A stretch of DNA of 6,828 nucleotides from Actinomycetota bacterium (GCA_019425105.1 JAHYYD010000115.1:1-6828), one strand, 5' to 3'. Counted from the first letter of the stretch, positions 1 through 4,344 are shown. Made by a program: numbers and translations. The notes: a model not told the origin generated them from the sequence alone.

Positions 1-146
1 ACGCCGTGCGCATCGGCACCACGGGCGGCGACATGCTCGCGATCAGCGGCGTGGATCTGCTCGCCGCCGAGGGCGAGGGCTGCGGCTGGATCGCCTCGAT
101 CGACGAGCTGCGCGAGCTGAGCGAGACCGGACGCAAGTACTTCTGA
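1..146 (+). CDS. purL: C-terminal fragment, probably phosphoribosylformylglycinamidine synthase (PurL)
   Basis: The 5' end lies outside the window; the reading frame begins at base 3 and ends with TGA at 144-146, leaving 47 codons. The visible tail reads IGTTGGDMLAISG followed by IDELRELSETGRKYF at the very end. The ends of PurL proteins typically show a V/I-G-x-V/T-G-G-D-x-L-x-I strand and then a helix with E-L-R-x-x-x-E just before the stop, which this matches in order and spacing. PurL is the ATP- and glutamine-dependent enzyme of the fourth step of purine synthesis (FGAR to FGAM, cytoplasmic). The only contextual support is the SCP-ortholog gene at 4345, a family I recall near pur genes in mycobacteria. 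A strong terminator follows 26 bases after the stop, so this is the end of its transcript. Only 47 residues are visible and none of the catalytic residues, so the family call is tentative. Confidence 0.5.
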   Translation, partial: AVRIGTTGGDMLAISGVDLLAAEGEGCGWIASIDELRELSETGRKYF

Positions 147-172
147 GTAGTCGCGTCTGAGTTGTAGCGTCA

Positions 173-202
173 GGGGGCGCGGGCCTGTGGGCTCGCGCCC
201 CC
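173..202 (+). terminator. GC-rich hairpin terminator after the purL-like gene
   Basis: A perfect 9-bp stem (GGGGGCGCG at 173-181 with CGCGCCCCC at 194-202) encloses a 12-base loop, which has an extra GC/GC pair near its base. It starts 26 bases after the stop codon. The tail is only moderately T-rich (TGCTTTGTCTGTTGT), as is usual in high-GC actinobacteria. The symmetry is seen directly; the terminator role is inferred from position. Confidence 0.7.
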
Positions 203-284
203 GTGCTGTGCTTTGTCTGTTGTCCGTCGGCGCCTGCGTGTTTTTGCTTGTGGTCCCACGGGTGTTCCGGGCGCCGCCTGAGCT

Positions 285-340
285 CCGGTGTTGCTTCACC
301 CGCCTGATTACCGGCGTTGCTTCACCCGCTTGATTTCCGG
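285..340. repeat. 26-bp tandem repeat, two copies, CCGG-bounded
   Basis: Two copies (285-310 and 311-336) of a 26-bp unit with core GTTGCTTCACCCGC and then TGATT are separated by, and end in, CCGG. The copies differ at three positions (T/C, C/T, A/T). The trailing CCGG (337-340) restarts a third unit that is not continued. A lone GTTGCTTC at 571-578 may be a decayed further copy. No coding role is evident. Confidence 0.75.
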
Positions 341-373
341 CCGCCGCGTGGCCTGCCCGCCCGCTCGCCGTCC

Positions 374-398
374 GCGCTGCGAGCTTTCAGCTCGGCGC
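374..398. other. Small GC hairpin
   Basis: CGAGCT (380-385) pairs with AGCTCG (389-394) around a TTC loop, and GCGC (374-377) pairs with GCGC (395-398) after a two-base TG bulge, giving a 10-bp stem in all. It could be a transcript-end structure or simply another small palindrome of the repeat-rich gap. It has no T-tract and no nearby gene end, so no role is assigned. Confidence 0.4.
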
Positions 399-606
399 GT
401 CGTCTCGAAGCCCGGCCAGGCCCCGCAGGCCTCGCGGCGGCCTCCAATCGGGCGGGGCTTGGTACGTGTGCCCGCCCGTGCCCTCCGGACCCTCCGGCAC
501 CCTTCACACCAGTGGGGCGTGGTGTTACTGATAGGCGTGTGCGTCGGCTCATTGTCCTGCCGGGTCCTGGGTTGCTTCGTGTAGCCCAGTTCTGGCTGTC
601 AATCAG

Positions 607-721
607 AAATTTCGCACGTAATTCCCCTGCAGATTGTTCAAGCATTGAACTTAGGTCGTTGGAATTGCAATGTTTTCGGGCGATCTTCAAAAGTGACCGA
701 GGTAAATTATGTGTGAAATTT
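607..721. repeat. Palindromic element, copy 1 (~115 bp, inverted-repeat ends)
   Basis: The left end AATTTCGCACGTAATT (608-623) and right end AATTATGTGTGAAATT (705-720) are inverted repeats matching at 14 of 16 positions. The two differences both become G·U pairs in plus-strand RNA. The centre carries an imperfect 16-bp palindrome, CGTTGGAATTGCAATG (657-672), and the left half has a further hairpin with stem GTTCAA/TTGAAC (636-650). The order of parts (inverted end, GyAATTCCCC, central CGTTGGAATT palindrome, TTTTC, inverted end) is the same as in the copy at 781-893. It has no open frame of its own and no visible target-site duplication. It looks like a MITE- or REP-type non-coding repeat; a structured RNA is the alternative. 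Confidence 0.6.
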
Positions 722-780
722 GTGGGGATCGGCCCCGGTGTTGAAGCAAGCTCCGTGGGTAGGCCTTGCTGGTATCCATC

Positions 781-893
781 AATTTCGCATGCAATTCCCC
801 GGTGAGCATTTCGGCCCGTGATTTCGTGGCGTTGGAATTCCAACGTTTTCTGGGTTTGTTGAAATTTGTCCCAATCGAATTGCATGCGAAATC
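781..893. repeat. Palindromic element, copy 2 (~113 bp, inverted-repeat ends)
   Basis: This is the better preserved copy. ATTTCGCATGCAATT (782-796) is a perfect 15-bp inverted repeat of AATTGCATGCGAAAT (878-892), and each arm contains the 6-bp palindrome GCATGC. The centre holds a perfect 16-bp palindrome, CGTTGGAATTCCAACG (830-845). It shares layout and many bases with the copy at 607-721, but the segments between the palindromes have diverged freely, so the pairing ends and centre are what is conserved. The two copies lie in the same orientation with starts 173 bases apart. Confidence 0.65.
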
Positions 894-1018
894 TGTCTGG
901 CGCTAGCCCTGCCAACCGGACGCCTGCACCGCGGCCTGGCCCTCAGGTTTTGCCGGCGCGCTTCGCACTTGTGGTGCCAGTTGTGGTGTCGTGGCTAGCC
1001 CCGGCTCTGCCTCGTGTT

Positions 1019-1220
1019 CGGTACAAAATTCTCCCTGCTTGGCTTCTTGGTGGTGAAAGCGGTACAAAACTCTCCCTGCATGCGTAGATTGCGCCAAATT
1101 GGGCCATTTCGGGTGTGCTGGGAGAGTTTTATACCGGATATGCGGCGAGAGGGGGCGTGCGGGGAGAGTTTTGTACCGGAAGTGGGGCCGTGCGGCTCGT
1201 GCTGGGAGAGTTTTGTACCG
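1019..1220. repeat. Dyad-symmetric array of a GGTACAAAACTCTCCC motif, 41-42 bp steps
   Basis: Five good copies are visible. Two are in one orientation: CGGTACAAAATTCTCCCTGC at 1019-1038 and CGGTACAAAACTCTCCCTGC at 1060-1079. Three are reversed: GGGAGAGTTTTATACCGG at 1120-1137, GGGAGAGTTTTGTACCGG at 1162-1179 and GGGAGAGTTTTGTACCG at 1204-1220. Start-to-start distances are 41, then 42 and 42. Copies two and three mirror each other around base 1098, exactly the centre of a small palindrome CCAAATTGG (1094-1102); copies one and four mirror around 1098.5. The 22-24 bp between copies are not conserved. Copies at 1060-1080 and 1116-1136 could pair as an RNA stem with a 35-base loop. Protein binding sites spaced by about four DNA turns, or nested RNA hairpins, would both fit; no function is established. 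Confidence 0.75.
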
Positions 1221-1244
1221 AAGGGGTCCGGCGAGGTTGTTGTT

Positions 1245-1389
1245 GGGCGAATAGTGTCGTGCCCTGGCGTAGGCCTCGTGCCAGTTGGCGGGCTATGGCA
1301 GTGCCCCGCTGCTCACGGGCGCCGTAGCCGGGCCTTGCCGCGCTCTTTGTGCTGGGGCTGTGGTGTTGGGCGAGTTTTGTCGCGCCAAC
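1245..1389. repeat. Decayed continuation of the 41-42 bp array
   Basis: After the last good copy (start 1204), a degenerate one, GGGCGAATAGTGTCGTGCC, starts at 1245 (41 bases on). A weaker match, GTTGGCGGGCTATGGCAGTG, starts at 1284, 42 bases after the GTTGGGCG at 1242. Another clear relative, GGGCGAGTTTTGTCGCGCC, starts at 1368, which is 123 bases (3 x 41) after the 1245 copy. The last one also folds: GTTGG/CCAAC (1365-1369 and 1385-1389) plus GCG/CGC with one bulged base. The retained register suggests these are old units of the same array. Confidence 0.45.
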
Positions 1390-1497
1390 CGGCCGTGTGG
1401 TGCCCTCCAGCGCCTTCGACGACGGTGGTGATGGGGGGTTTACGCCATGCGAAGCCCTCTTACGGCGTGTCGCCGGCGTGTCGGAGCCTTGGATGGC

Positions 1498-1596
1498 GTA
1501 ATTCCCCCGTTTTGTGGCCGCCCCGGCAGATTCTAGGCCCTTTCGGATCGTCGCCGTAGTCGAGCCTCATGTTGCAATTCCCCCGATTGGTGGCGG
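1498..1596. repeat. Pair of G(T/C)AATTCCCCCG modules, 76 bp apart
   Basis: Two 23-bp units, 1498-1520 and 1574-1596, agree at 19 of 23 positions; both begin G(T/C)AATTCCCCCG and end in TGGC(C/G)G. The first ten bases also occur inside both palindromic elements (618-627 and 791-800), so this module is shared between two otherwise different repeat types. No function is assigned. Confidence 0.5.
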
Positions 1597-1786
1597 TGAG
1601 GTCGCTGCGTGGGGTGGTACGGGGCCCAAAGCGCAGACTACCTCGGTGAAAACGCTGAAAACGGGCCGTTATAGGCGAAGTGGTCTGTGTTTTGGGTGCG
1701 GCGGCGTTCTGGCGTGGTGTGTGTGCTCTCCTCGGTCCTGGCGGCTGGGCCCATCTGCTGGCAGTGTTGACCCACTTGTGCGCAGC

Positions 1787-1842
1787 TAAACCCACCTAGT
1801 GGCGTATGGGCACGGCAGCCCACGCTCCACCAGGTGGGTTAA
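1787..1842. repeat. Long nested inverted repeat (cruciform or hairpin)
   Basis: TAAACCCACCTAGTGG (1787-1802) and CCACCAGGTGGGTTAA (1827-1842) are inverted repeats matching at 14 of 16 positions. Inside the 24-base loop, TGGGC (1807-1811) pairs with GCCCA (1818-1822) around ACGGCA, so nearly the whole segment can fold as one stem. A fragment resembling the left arm, TTGACCCACTTG, lies just upstream (about 1767-1778). It abuts the GGGCCC tandem that starts at 1842. It could act as a terminator or a protein-binding cruciform; there is no gene end next to it. Confidence 0.6.
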
Positions 1843-1912
1843 CGTGCGCGTGAGCGGGCCCAGGCGCGTATTAGCGGGCCCACGTGCGCGTGAGCGGGCC
1901 CAGGCGCGCATT
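1842..1912. repeat. GGGCCC tandem repeat, 20/40-bp periods
   Basis: A 31-bp unit, 1842-1872, recurs at 1882-1912 with one difference (T to C), exactly 40 bases on. Within it the 10-mer AGCGGGCCCA occurs three times at exact 20-base steps (1853, 1873, 1893), with alternating spacers GGCGCGTATT and CGTGCGCGTG. A weaker fourth, AAGGGCC, follows at 1914-1920. The palindrome GGGCCC therefore repeats about every two DNA turns. Confidence 0.7.
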
Positions 1913-1946
1913 GAAGGGCCGGGGCCACCACCTATCGGACCCGGGT

Positions 1947-2071
1947 GCACGCAAGCGAGCGTACTCTGGCGAGGTCCGGGTGGGTGCGACGGTCGCCACG
2001 CCCGTGCGCACGCAAGCGAGCGGGCAGGAACACTCCCCGAGCACGCAAGCACAAGCACAATCTCGCCAGAG
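1947..2071. repeat. GCACGCAAGCGAGCG duplication with interleaved inverted repeat
   Basis: The 15-mer GCACGCAAGCGAGCG occurs at 1947-1961 and 2008-2022 (61 bases apart) with no mismatch, and its first ten bases occur again at 2041-2050. Interleaved with it is a perfect 10-bp inverted repeat, CTCTGGCGAG (1964-1973) against CTCGCCAGAG (2062-2071). This closes the repeat-rich gap about 180 bases before the pcs-like gene. Confidence 0.55.
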
Positions 2072-2205
2072 ACCGGCCAGGACCGATTCGAAGTGTCATC
2101 AATCCGCAGTCGCGGTGCATGAAGACGATGCGTGGCAGACCTGTGACAACGCTCCGAAGCCATGCCATATGGTCGAAGTCCTACTAAAAGCTCGTCAATC
2201 TTTGG

Positions 2206-2211
2206 CATACT
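2206..2211 (+). promoter_or_regulatory. Candidate -10 box for the pcs-like gene
   Basis: CATACT, in the context TTTGGCATACTGAG, resembles an extended -10 box and would place the transcript start near 2218. The region upstream (2160-2200) is locally AT-rich, but I see no convincing -35 at 17 bp spacing. AATAAT at 2222-2227 is an alternative but lies inside a hairpin. The call is weak and positional. Confidence 0.3.
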
Positions 2212-2215
2212 GAGA

Positions 2216-2242
2216 GGCGGAAATAATCCGCCACGACAGGAG
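2216..2242 (+). promoter_or_regulatory. Leader hairpin plus Shine-Dalgarno of the pcs-like gene
   Basis: GGCGGA (2216-2221) and TCCGCC (2227-2232) form a perfect 6-bp stem with loop AATAA. Six bases later comes AGGAG (2238-2242), itself six bases before the GTG at 2249. This ribosome binding site decides the start: the upstream in-frame ATG at 2162 has none and would put the hairpin inside the protein. The dyad could be an operator or a leader structure modulating translation. Confidence 0.5.
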
Positions 2243-2248
2243 CTGTCT

Positions 2249-3034
2249 GTGCCTGAGCAAAACGTCCCCACTGCAACTGAGCAGGCTGCTGCAACTGAGC
2301 AGGCCCCGGCCTCGTCGGAGGCTACCAGCAAACCCAGCCTGGGCCGTGTGATCGCCGCGTGGGCGGTGCACGCGTTCACTATCTCCGGACTCGCGTGGGC
2401 GACGCTCGCGCTCTTCGCGATGCTCGACAACAATATTCCGATGATGTGGCTGTGGTTCGCCATCGCGCTCATCGTGGACGGCGTCGACGGCACCCTGGCC
2501 CGTAAGGTCGGCGTTCGTCAGGTGATCCCCTGGTTCGACGGCGGCGTCGTCGACAATCTCGTCGACTATCTGACGTGGACGTTCCTGCCGGCCCTGTTCA
2601 TGGCGATGTACCTGCCGTTTGGCCCGAAGCCGGTCCCCGTCATCATGATGGTCGTCGTCATCGTCTCCTCGGTGTTCTGTTACGCGAACGACGGGGAGAA
2701 GTCGAATGACAACTACTTCGTGGGCTTCCCGGCGGCATGGAACTGTGTGGCGATTGTCATGTACGTGCTTCAGACTCCCGCGTGGGTGAATATTGCGGCG
2801 ACGATCTTCCTGGCGATTATGACGCTGGTTCCGCTGCACTACACGCACCCGGCGCGCGTGAAGCGCTTCCAGATCCCTAACATCATCGGTGCGGCCGCGT
2901 GGATTGTTGCGTGCGCGTATATGGTTGTCGTCTACCCGGTGCAGCCTCTGTGGGCGCTGATTCTCTTCTGGGTGGGCGGCGGCTGGTTCATGATCGCGGG
3001 CTTTATTCGCACGGCGACCGGCGAGGACAAGTAG
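2249..3034 (+). CDS. pcs: Phosphatidylcholine synthase-like CDP-alcohol phosphatidyltransferase
   Basis: The 261-residue integral membrane protein starts at GTG 2249 with AGGAG six bases upstream. Residues 77-107 carry the CDP-alcohol phosphatidyltransferase signature in its long-spacing form: D77, D80-G81-x2-A84-R85, twelve residues, G98, then D102 and D106, the metal- and CDP-lipid-binding aspartates. The twelve-residue spacing (the general family has eight) and the downstream segments YFVGFPAAWN (156-165) and H200-P201-x-R203-V204 are what I know from bacterial phosphatidylcholine synthases, which condense CDP-diacylglycerol with choline in one step (EC 2.7.8.24). Hydrophobic segments lie near 33-57, 63-76, 108-123, 129-146, 166-175, 180-196, 211-230 and 234-252. 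The first ~30 residues are a hydrophilic tail with an 18-bp in-frame tandem (ATEQAA/ATEQAP). It is a single-gene unit with its own terminator. Another CDP-alcohol acceptor cannot be excluded without biochemistry. Confidence 0.82.
   Translation: MPEQNVPTATEQAAATEQAPASSEATSKPSLGRVIAAWAVHAFTISGLAWATLALFAMLDNNIPMMWLWFAIALIVDGVDGTLARKVGVRQVIPWFDGGVVDNLVDYLTWTFLPALFMAMYLPFGPKPVPVIMMVVVIVSSVFCYANDGEKSNDNYFVGFPAAWNCVAIVMYVLQTPAWVNIAATIFLAIMTLVPLHYTHPARVKRFQIPNIIGAAAWIVACAYMVVVYPVQPLWALILFWVGGGWFMIAGFIRTATGEDK
2271..2303 (+). repeat. 18-bp in-frame tandem within the pcs-like 5' end
   Basis: CTGCAACTGAGCAGG occurs at 2271-2285 and 2289-2303, exactly 18 bases apart, encoding two ATEQA units in the disordered N-terminal tail. 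A six-codon slippage duplication would explain it, and copy number may vary between strains. Confidence 0.65.
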
Positions 3035-3057
3035 CCTCCGCGCCACGATCACAGCAG

Positions 3058-3090
3058 AACGTCCCCCGGGCCTCGCGCTCGGGGGACGTT
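3058..3090 (+). terminator. Rho-independent terminator after pcs
   Basis: AACGTCCCCCG (3058-3068) pairs perfectly with CGGGGGACGTT (3080-3090) over 11 bp, and the inner bases can extend the stem. It is followed by TGTTGT and lies 23 bases after the pcs stop. It is the strongest terminator in the window. Confidence 0.85.
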
Positions 3091-3151
3091 TGTTGTAGGT
3101 GGAGCGTACGTGGGACGTTGTTGCGCAGGTCGGGTTCGTCGTAGCCACGGG

Positions 3152-3257
3152 GACGAGGCCGGGACGGCTCGCGCGGTGCCCGGGCACAGGCCATCGCGAA
3201 CATTGACGCGCTGTCGACGAGGCCGGGGAGGGGTGCGCGGTGCCCGGGGGTGAGGCC
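3152..3257. repeat. Degenerate ~41-bp duplication, 64-bp period
   Basis: GACGAGGCCGGG followed by GCGCGGTGCCCGGG and AGGCC appears at 3152-3192 and again at 3216-3257, with a diverged middle and one length difference. It lies in the convergent gap between pcs and the minus-strand membrane gene. The minus-strand translation shows no complete domain, so it may be a non-coding repeat or the remains of a dead gene. The rest of this 300-bp gap holds only the two flanking terminators. Confidence 0.45.
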
Positions 3258-3309
3258 GTGGTGGGGTGTGTTGTAGCGGGCGACCGGGGCCTTCGGTGCC
3301 CGGAACACC

Positions 3310-3327
3310 AGCGGGCCGCAGCCCGCT
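3310..3327 (-). terminator. Hairpin terminator of the minus-strand membrane gene
   Basis: AGCGGGC (3310-3316) pairs perfectly with GCCCGCT (3321-3327) around a four-base loop, seven bases past the stop codon at 3335 on the minus strand. There is no strong T-tract (GGTGTTCC follows). Position and symmetry support it. Confidence 0.55.
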
Positions 3328-3334
3328 CGCGCAC

Positions 3335-4243
3335 CTACAGTTGCTCCGCGAGGCCTTTCTTGACGGCGCGGTCGCGCCGGTAGCGGAAGACTTCGAGGAA
3401 GATCCCGCCGAAGAAGATGCAGGCGATGGCGGTCCAGACGCCGGGTGGAGCGTGGCGCCCGTACATGAGGAAGTACACGTAGGGGGCGAGGAAGGTGACG
3501 GCCGCGGTGGCCGCGCCGACGATGCGGTGCCAGAGCTTTTGGCCGGCGACCATTTCGATGAGGCCCCACGTGTAGGGGATCGCGGTGATCATGTCGATGG
3601 CCCACAGGATGCGCCAGTCGCCCCGGAAGTGCGGTACATACATGACGGGGACGGCGCGGGCCATGGAGTAGACGAGGACGACGACGTAGGCGATGAATTT
3701 GGGGTTGCGGCACAGCTTGAGGAAGCCGGCGCGTTCGATGATGGAGGCGCCGACGGCTCGCGAGGCGTGCGTCGCGTGCGAGGAGGTCGTCAGCGTGTCG
3801 AGTCCGGCCATGGCGACGCGCATGAACTCGCGCTGCTCGTCGCTGCCGGATGCCCAGTGTTCGAGGAGTTCGAGGGGGGACATGGCGACGGGCGTGTAGC
3901 CGTCGCGTGCCATTCCGGCCTCGTGGATGATGTCGGCGCCGAGGGCGTCGCGCAGCCGCGGGAGGTCGCGTGTGGGGATGTCGGCGATCCACAGGCGTAC
4001 GCGGCGTTGAATGGCGTCGTGGAGTTCGTGGGAGAGGGCGTGTCCGGCGGCGGAGTGGGGCGAGAAGCCTTCGGCGGCGATGTCTGAGAGTGAGCCGGGA
4101 ACTTCGACGATGCGGGTGGTGAGGTCTCCGGCGCGGTCAACGCCGGAGATGGCGATGATGGTGGCAGCGTCCCATTGGTAGCTGCGCGCGATCTCGAGGT
4201 CGAGGATCGAACGCAGCGTGATCAGGGAAGCGGTGTCACTCAC
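3335..4243 (-). CDS. Conserved-looking membrane protein of unknown function, four C-terminal TM segments
   Basis: I do not recognise this 302-residue protein as a named family. GTG at 4243 is chosen as start because GAGAGG (4255-4250) sits six bases upstream; an in-frame ATG at 4273 would add ten residues without such a site. Residues 1-180 are soluble and acidic/helical in appearance, with no catalytic motif I can name. Residues 183-286 hold four hydrophobic segments (about 183-200, 212-232, 239-260, 268-286). Short polar loops contain VPHFRGDW (203-210) and YGRHAPPG (261-268), and a charged tail RYRRDRAVKK follows. The membrane half, with IDMITAIPYTWG and FLAPYVYFLMYG, has the look of an uncharacterised actinobacterial membrane domain I have seen without function. 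A soluble sensor or adaptor joined to a membrane anchor would fit. It is transcribed alone, divergently from the SCP-ortholog gene. Confidence 0.75.
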   Translation of the reverse strand: MSDTASLITLRSILDLEIARSYQWDAATIIAISGVDRAGDLTTRIVEVPGSLSDIAAEGFSPHSAAGHALSHELHDAIQRRVRLWIADIPTRDLPRLRDALGADIIHEAGMARDGYTPVAMSPLELLEHWASGSDEQREFMRVAMAGLDTLTTSSHATHASRAVGASIIERAGFLKLCRNPKFIAYVVVLVYSMARAVPVMYVPHFRGDWRILWAIDMITAIPYTWGLIEMVAGQKLWHRIVGAATAAVTFLAPYVYFLMYGRHAPPGVWTAIACIFFGGIFLEVFRYRRDRAVKKGLAEQL

Positions 4244-4268
4244 GTGGGGCCTCTCGTTGGAAGTTGGA

Positions 4269-4281
4269 CACAACCATTGTG
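4269..4281. promoter_or_regulatory. Dyad CACAA-CCA-TTGTG in a divergent promoter gap
   Basis: CACAA (4269-4273) and TTGTG (4277-4281) form a perfect 5-bp dyad around CCA, with partly matching GG/CC just outside. It lies 26-38 bases upstream of the minus-strand start at 4243 and 52-64 bases upstream of the -10 box of the plus-strand gene. It could be an operator shared by both genes, or part of the minus-strand promoter (CACAAT read on the minus strand). No regulator can be named. Confidence 0.35.
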
Positions 4282-4332
4282 CCTGACAAAGTGGTCGGAA
4301 TGCACGCCCGGGGCGGGTGTGGTCGCGCCGCG

Positions 4333-4338
4333 TAGAAT
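4333..4338 (+). promoter_or_regulatory. -10 box giving a leaderless transcript of the SCP-ortholog gene
   Basis: TAGAAT fits the actinobacterial TANNNT box and ends six bases before the ATG at 4345, the normal distance to a transcription start. The start codon would then be the first base of the mRNA. No Shine-Dalgarno lies before this ATG apart from an unsuitably close GGGG. The -35 region is not convincing, as is common for such promoters. Confidence 0.6.
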
Positions 4339-4344
4339 CGGGGT

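Larger units (their letters stand above)
203..2200. other. 2-kb gene-free region packed with short repeats
   Basis: No open frame here has a ribosome binding site, a recognisable family, or codon use like the flanking genes, although several long frames exist on both strands because of high GC and because some repeats have periods divisible by three. The stretch is instead a mosaic of at least six distinct repeat families, each listed separately. Bases about 600-900 are clearly AT-richer than the rest and coincide with the two palindromic elements. Bases 341-600, 900-1018, 1390-1490 and 1600-1760 show no repeat I can support beyond small hairpins. No tRNA, rRNA or transposase was seen. I read it as a hotspot where small repeats accumulate in the safe space between a terminator and the next promoter. 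Confidence 0.7.

Noticed and set aside
607..893. Insertion sequence with transposase
   Set aside because: The inverted ends are only ~115 bp apart and enclose no coding potential; at most a non-autonomous element.
322..915. 197-residue minus-strand open frame across the palindromic elements
   Set aside because: It translates through both inverted-repeat elements and then a low-complexity Arg/Ala/Pro stretch typical of GC-rich antisense; no start signal.
1019..1386. CRISPR array suggested by regularly spaced short repeats
   Set aside because: Repeats are only 17-20 bp, degenerate, and reverse orientation midway; spacing is short (22-24 bp) and no cas gene is present.
1014..1559. Protein with a 14-residue repeat (ESFVP units) on the plus strand
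   Set aside because: The repeat arises because 42 bp is 14 codons; the DNA motif inverts within the frame, no ribosome binding site is present, and similar repeats appear in the other plus-strand frame.
2162..2248. Longer pcs start at ATG 2162
   Set aside because: It has no Shine-Dalgarno and would include the candidate -10 box and leader hairpin; GTG 2249 has AGGAG at proper spacing.
1786..2493. 235-residue minus-strand open frame upstream of and into pcs
   Set aside because: It is antisense to the real pcs start and runs through tandem repeats; composition is typical of a shadow frame.
3003..3334. Integrase or transposase remnant (RYNTPHHGLTPG on the minus strand)
   Set aside because: Only a few residues resemble an rve C-terminus; no DDE residues, helix or terminal repeats are visible, so it is kept only as a weak possibility.
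3266..4087. 273-residue plus-strand open frame rich in Asp, Glu and Gly
   Set aside because: It is the antisense shadow of the minus-strand membrane protein, which has a ribosome binding site and true membrane segments.
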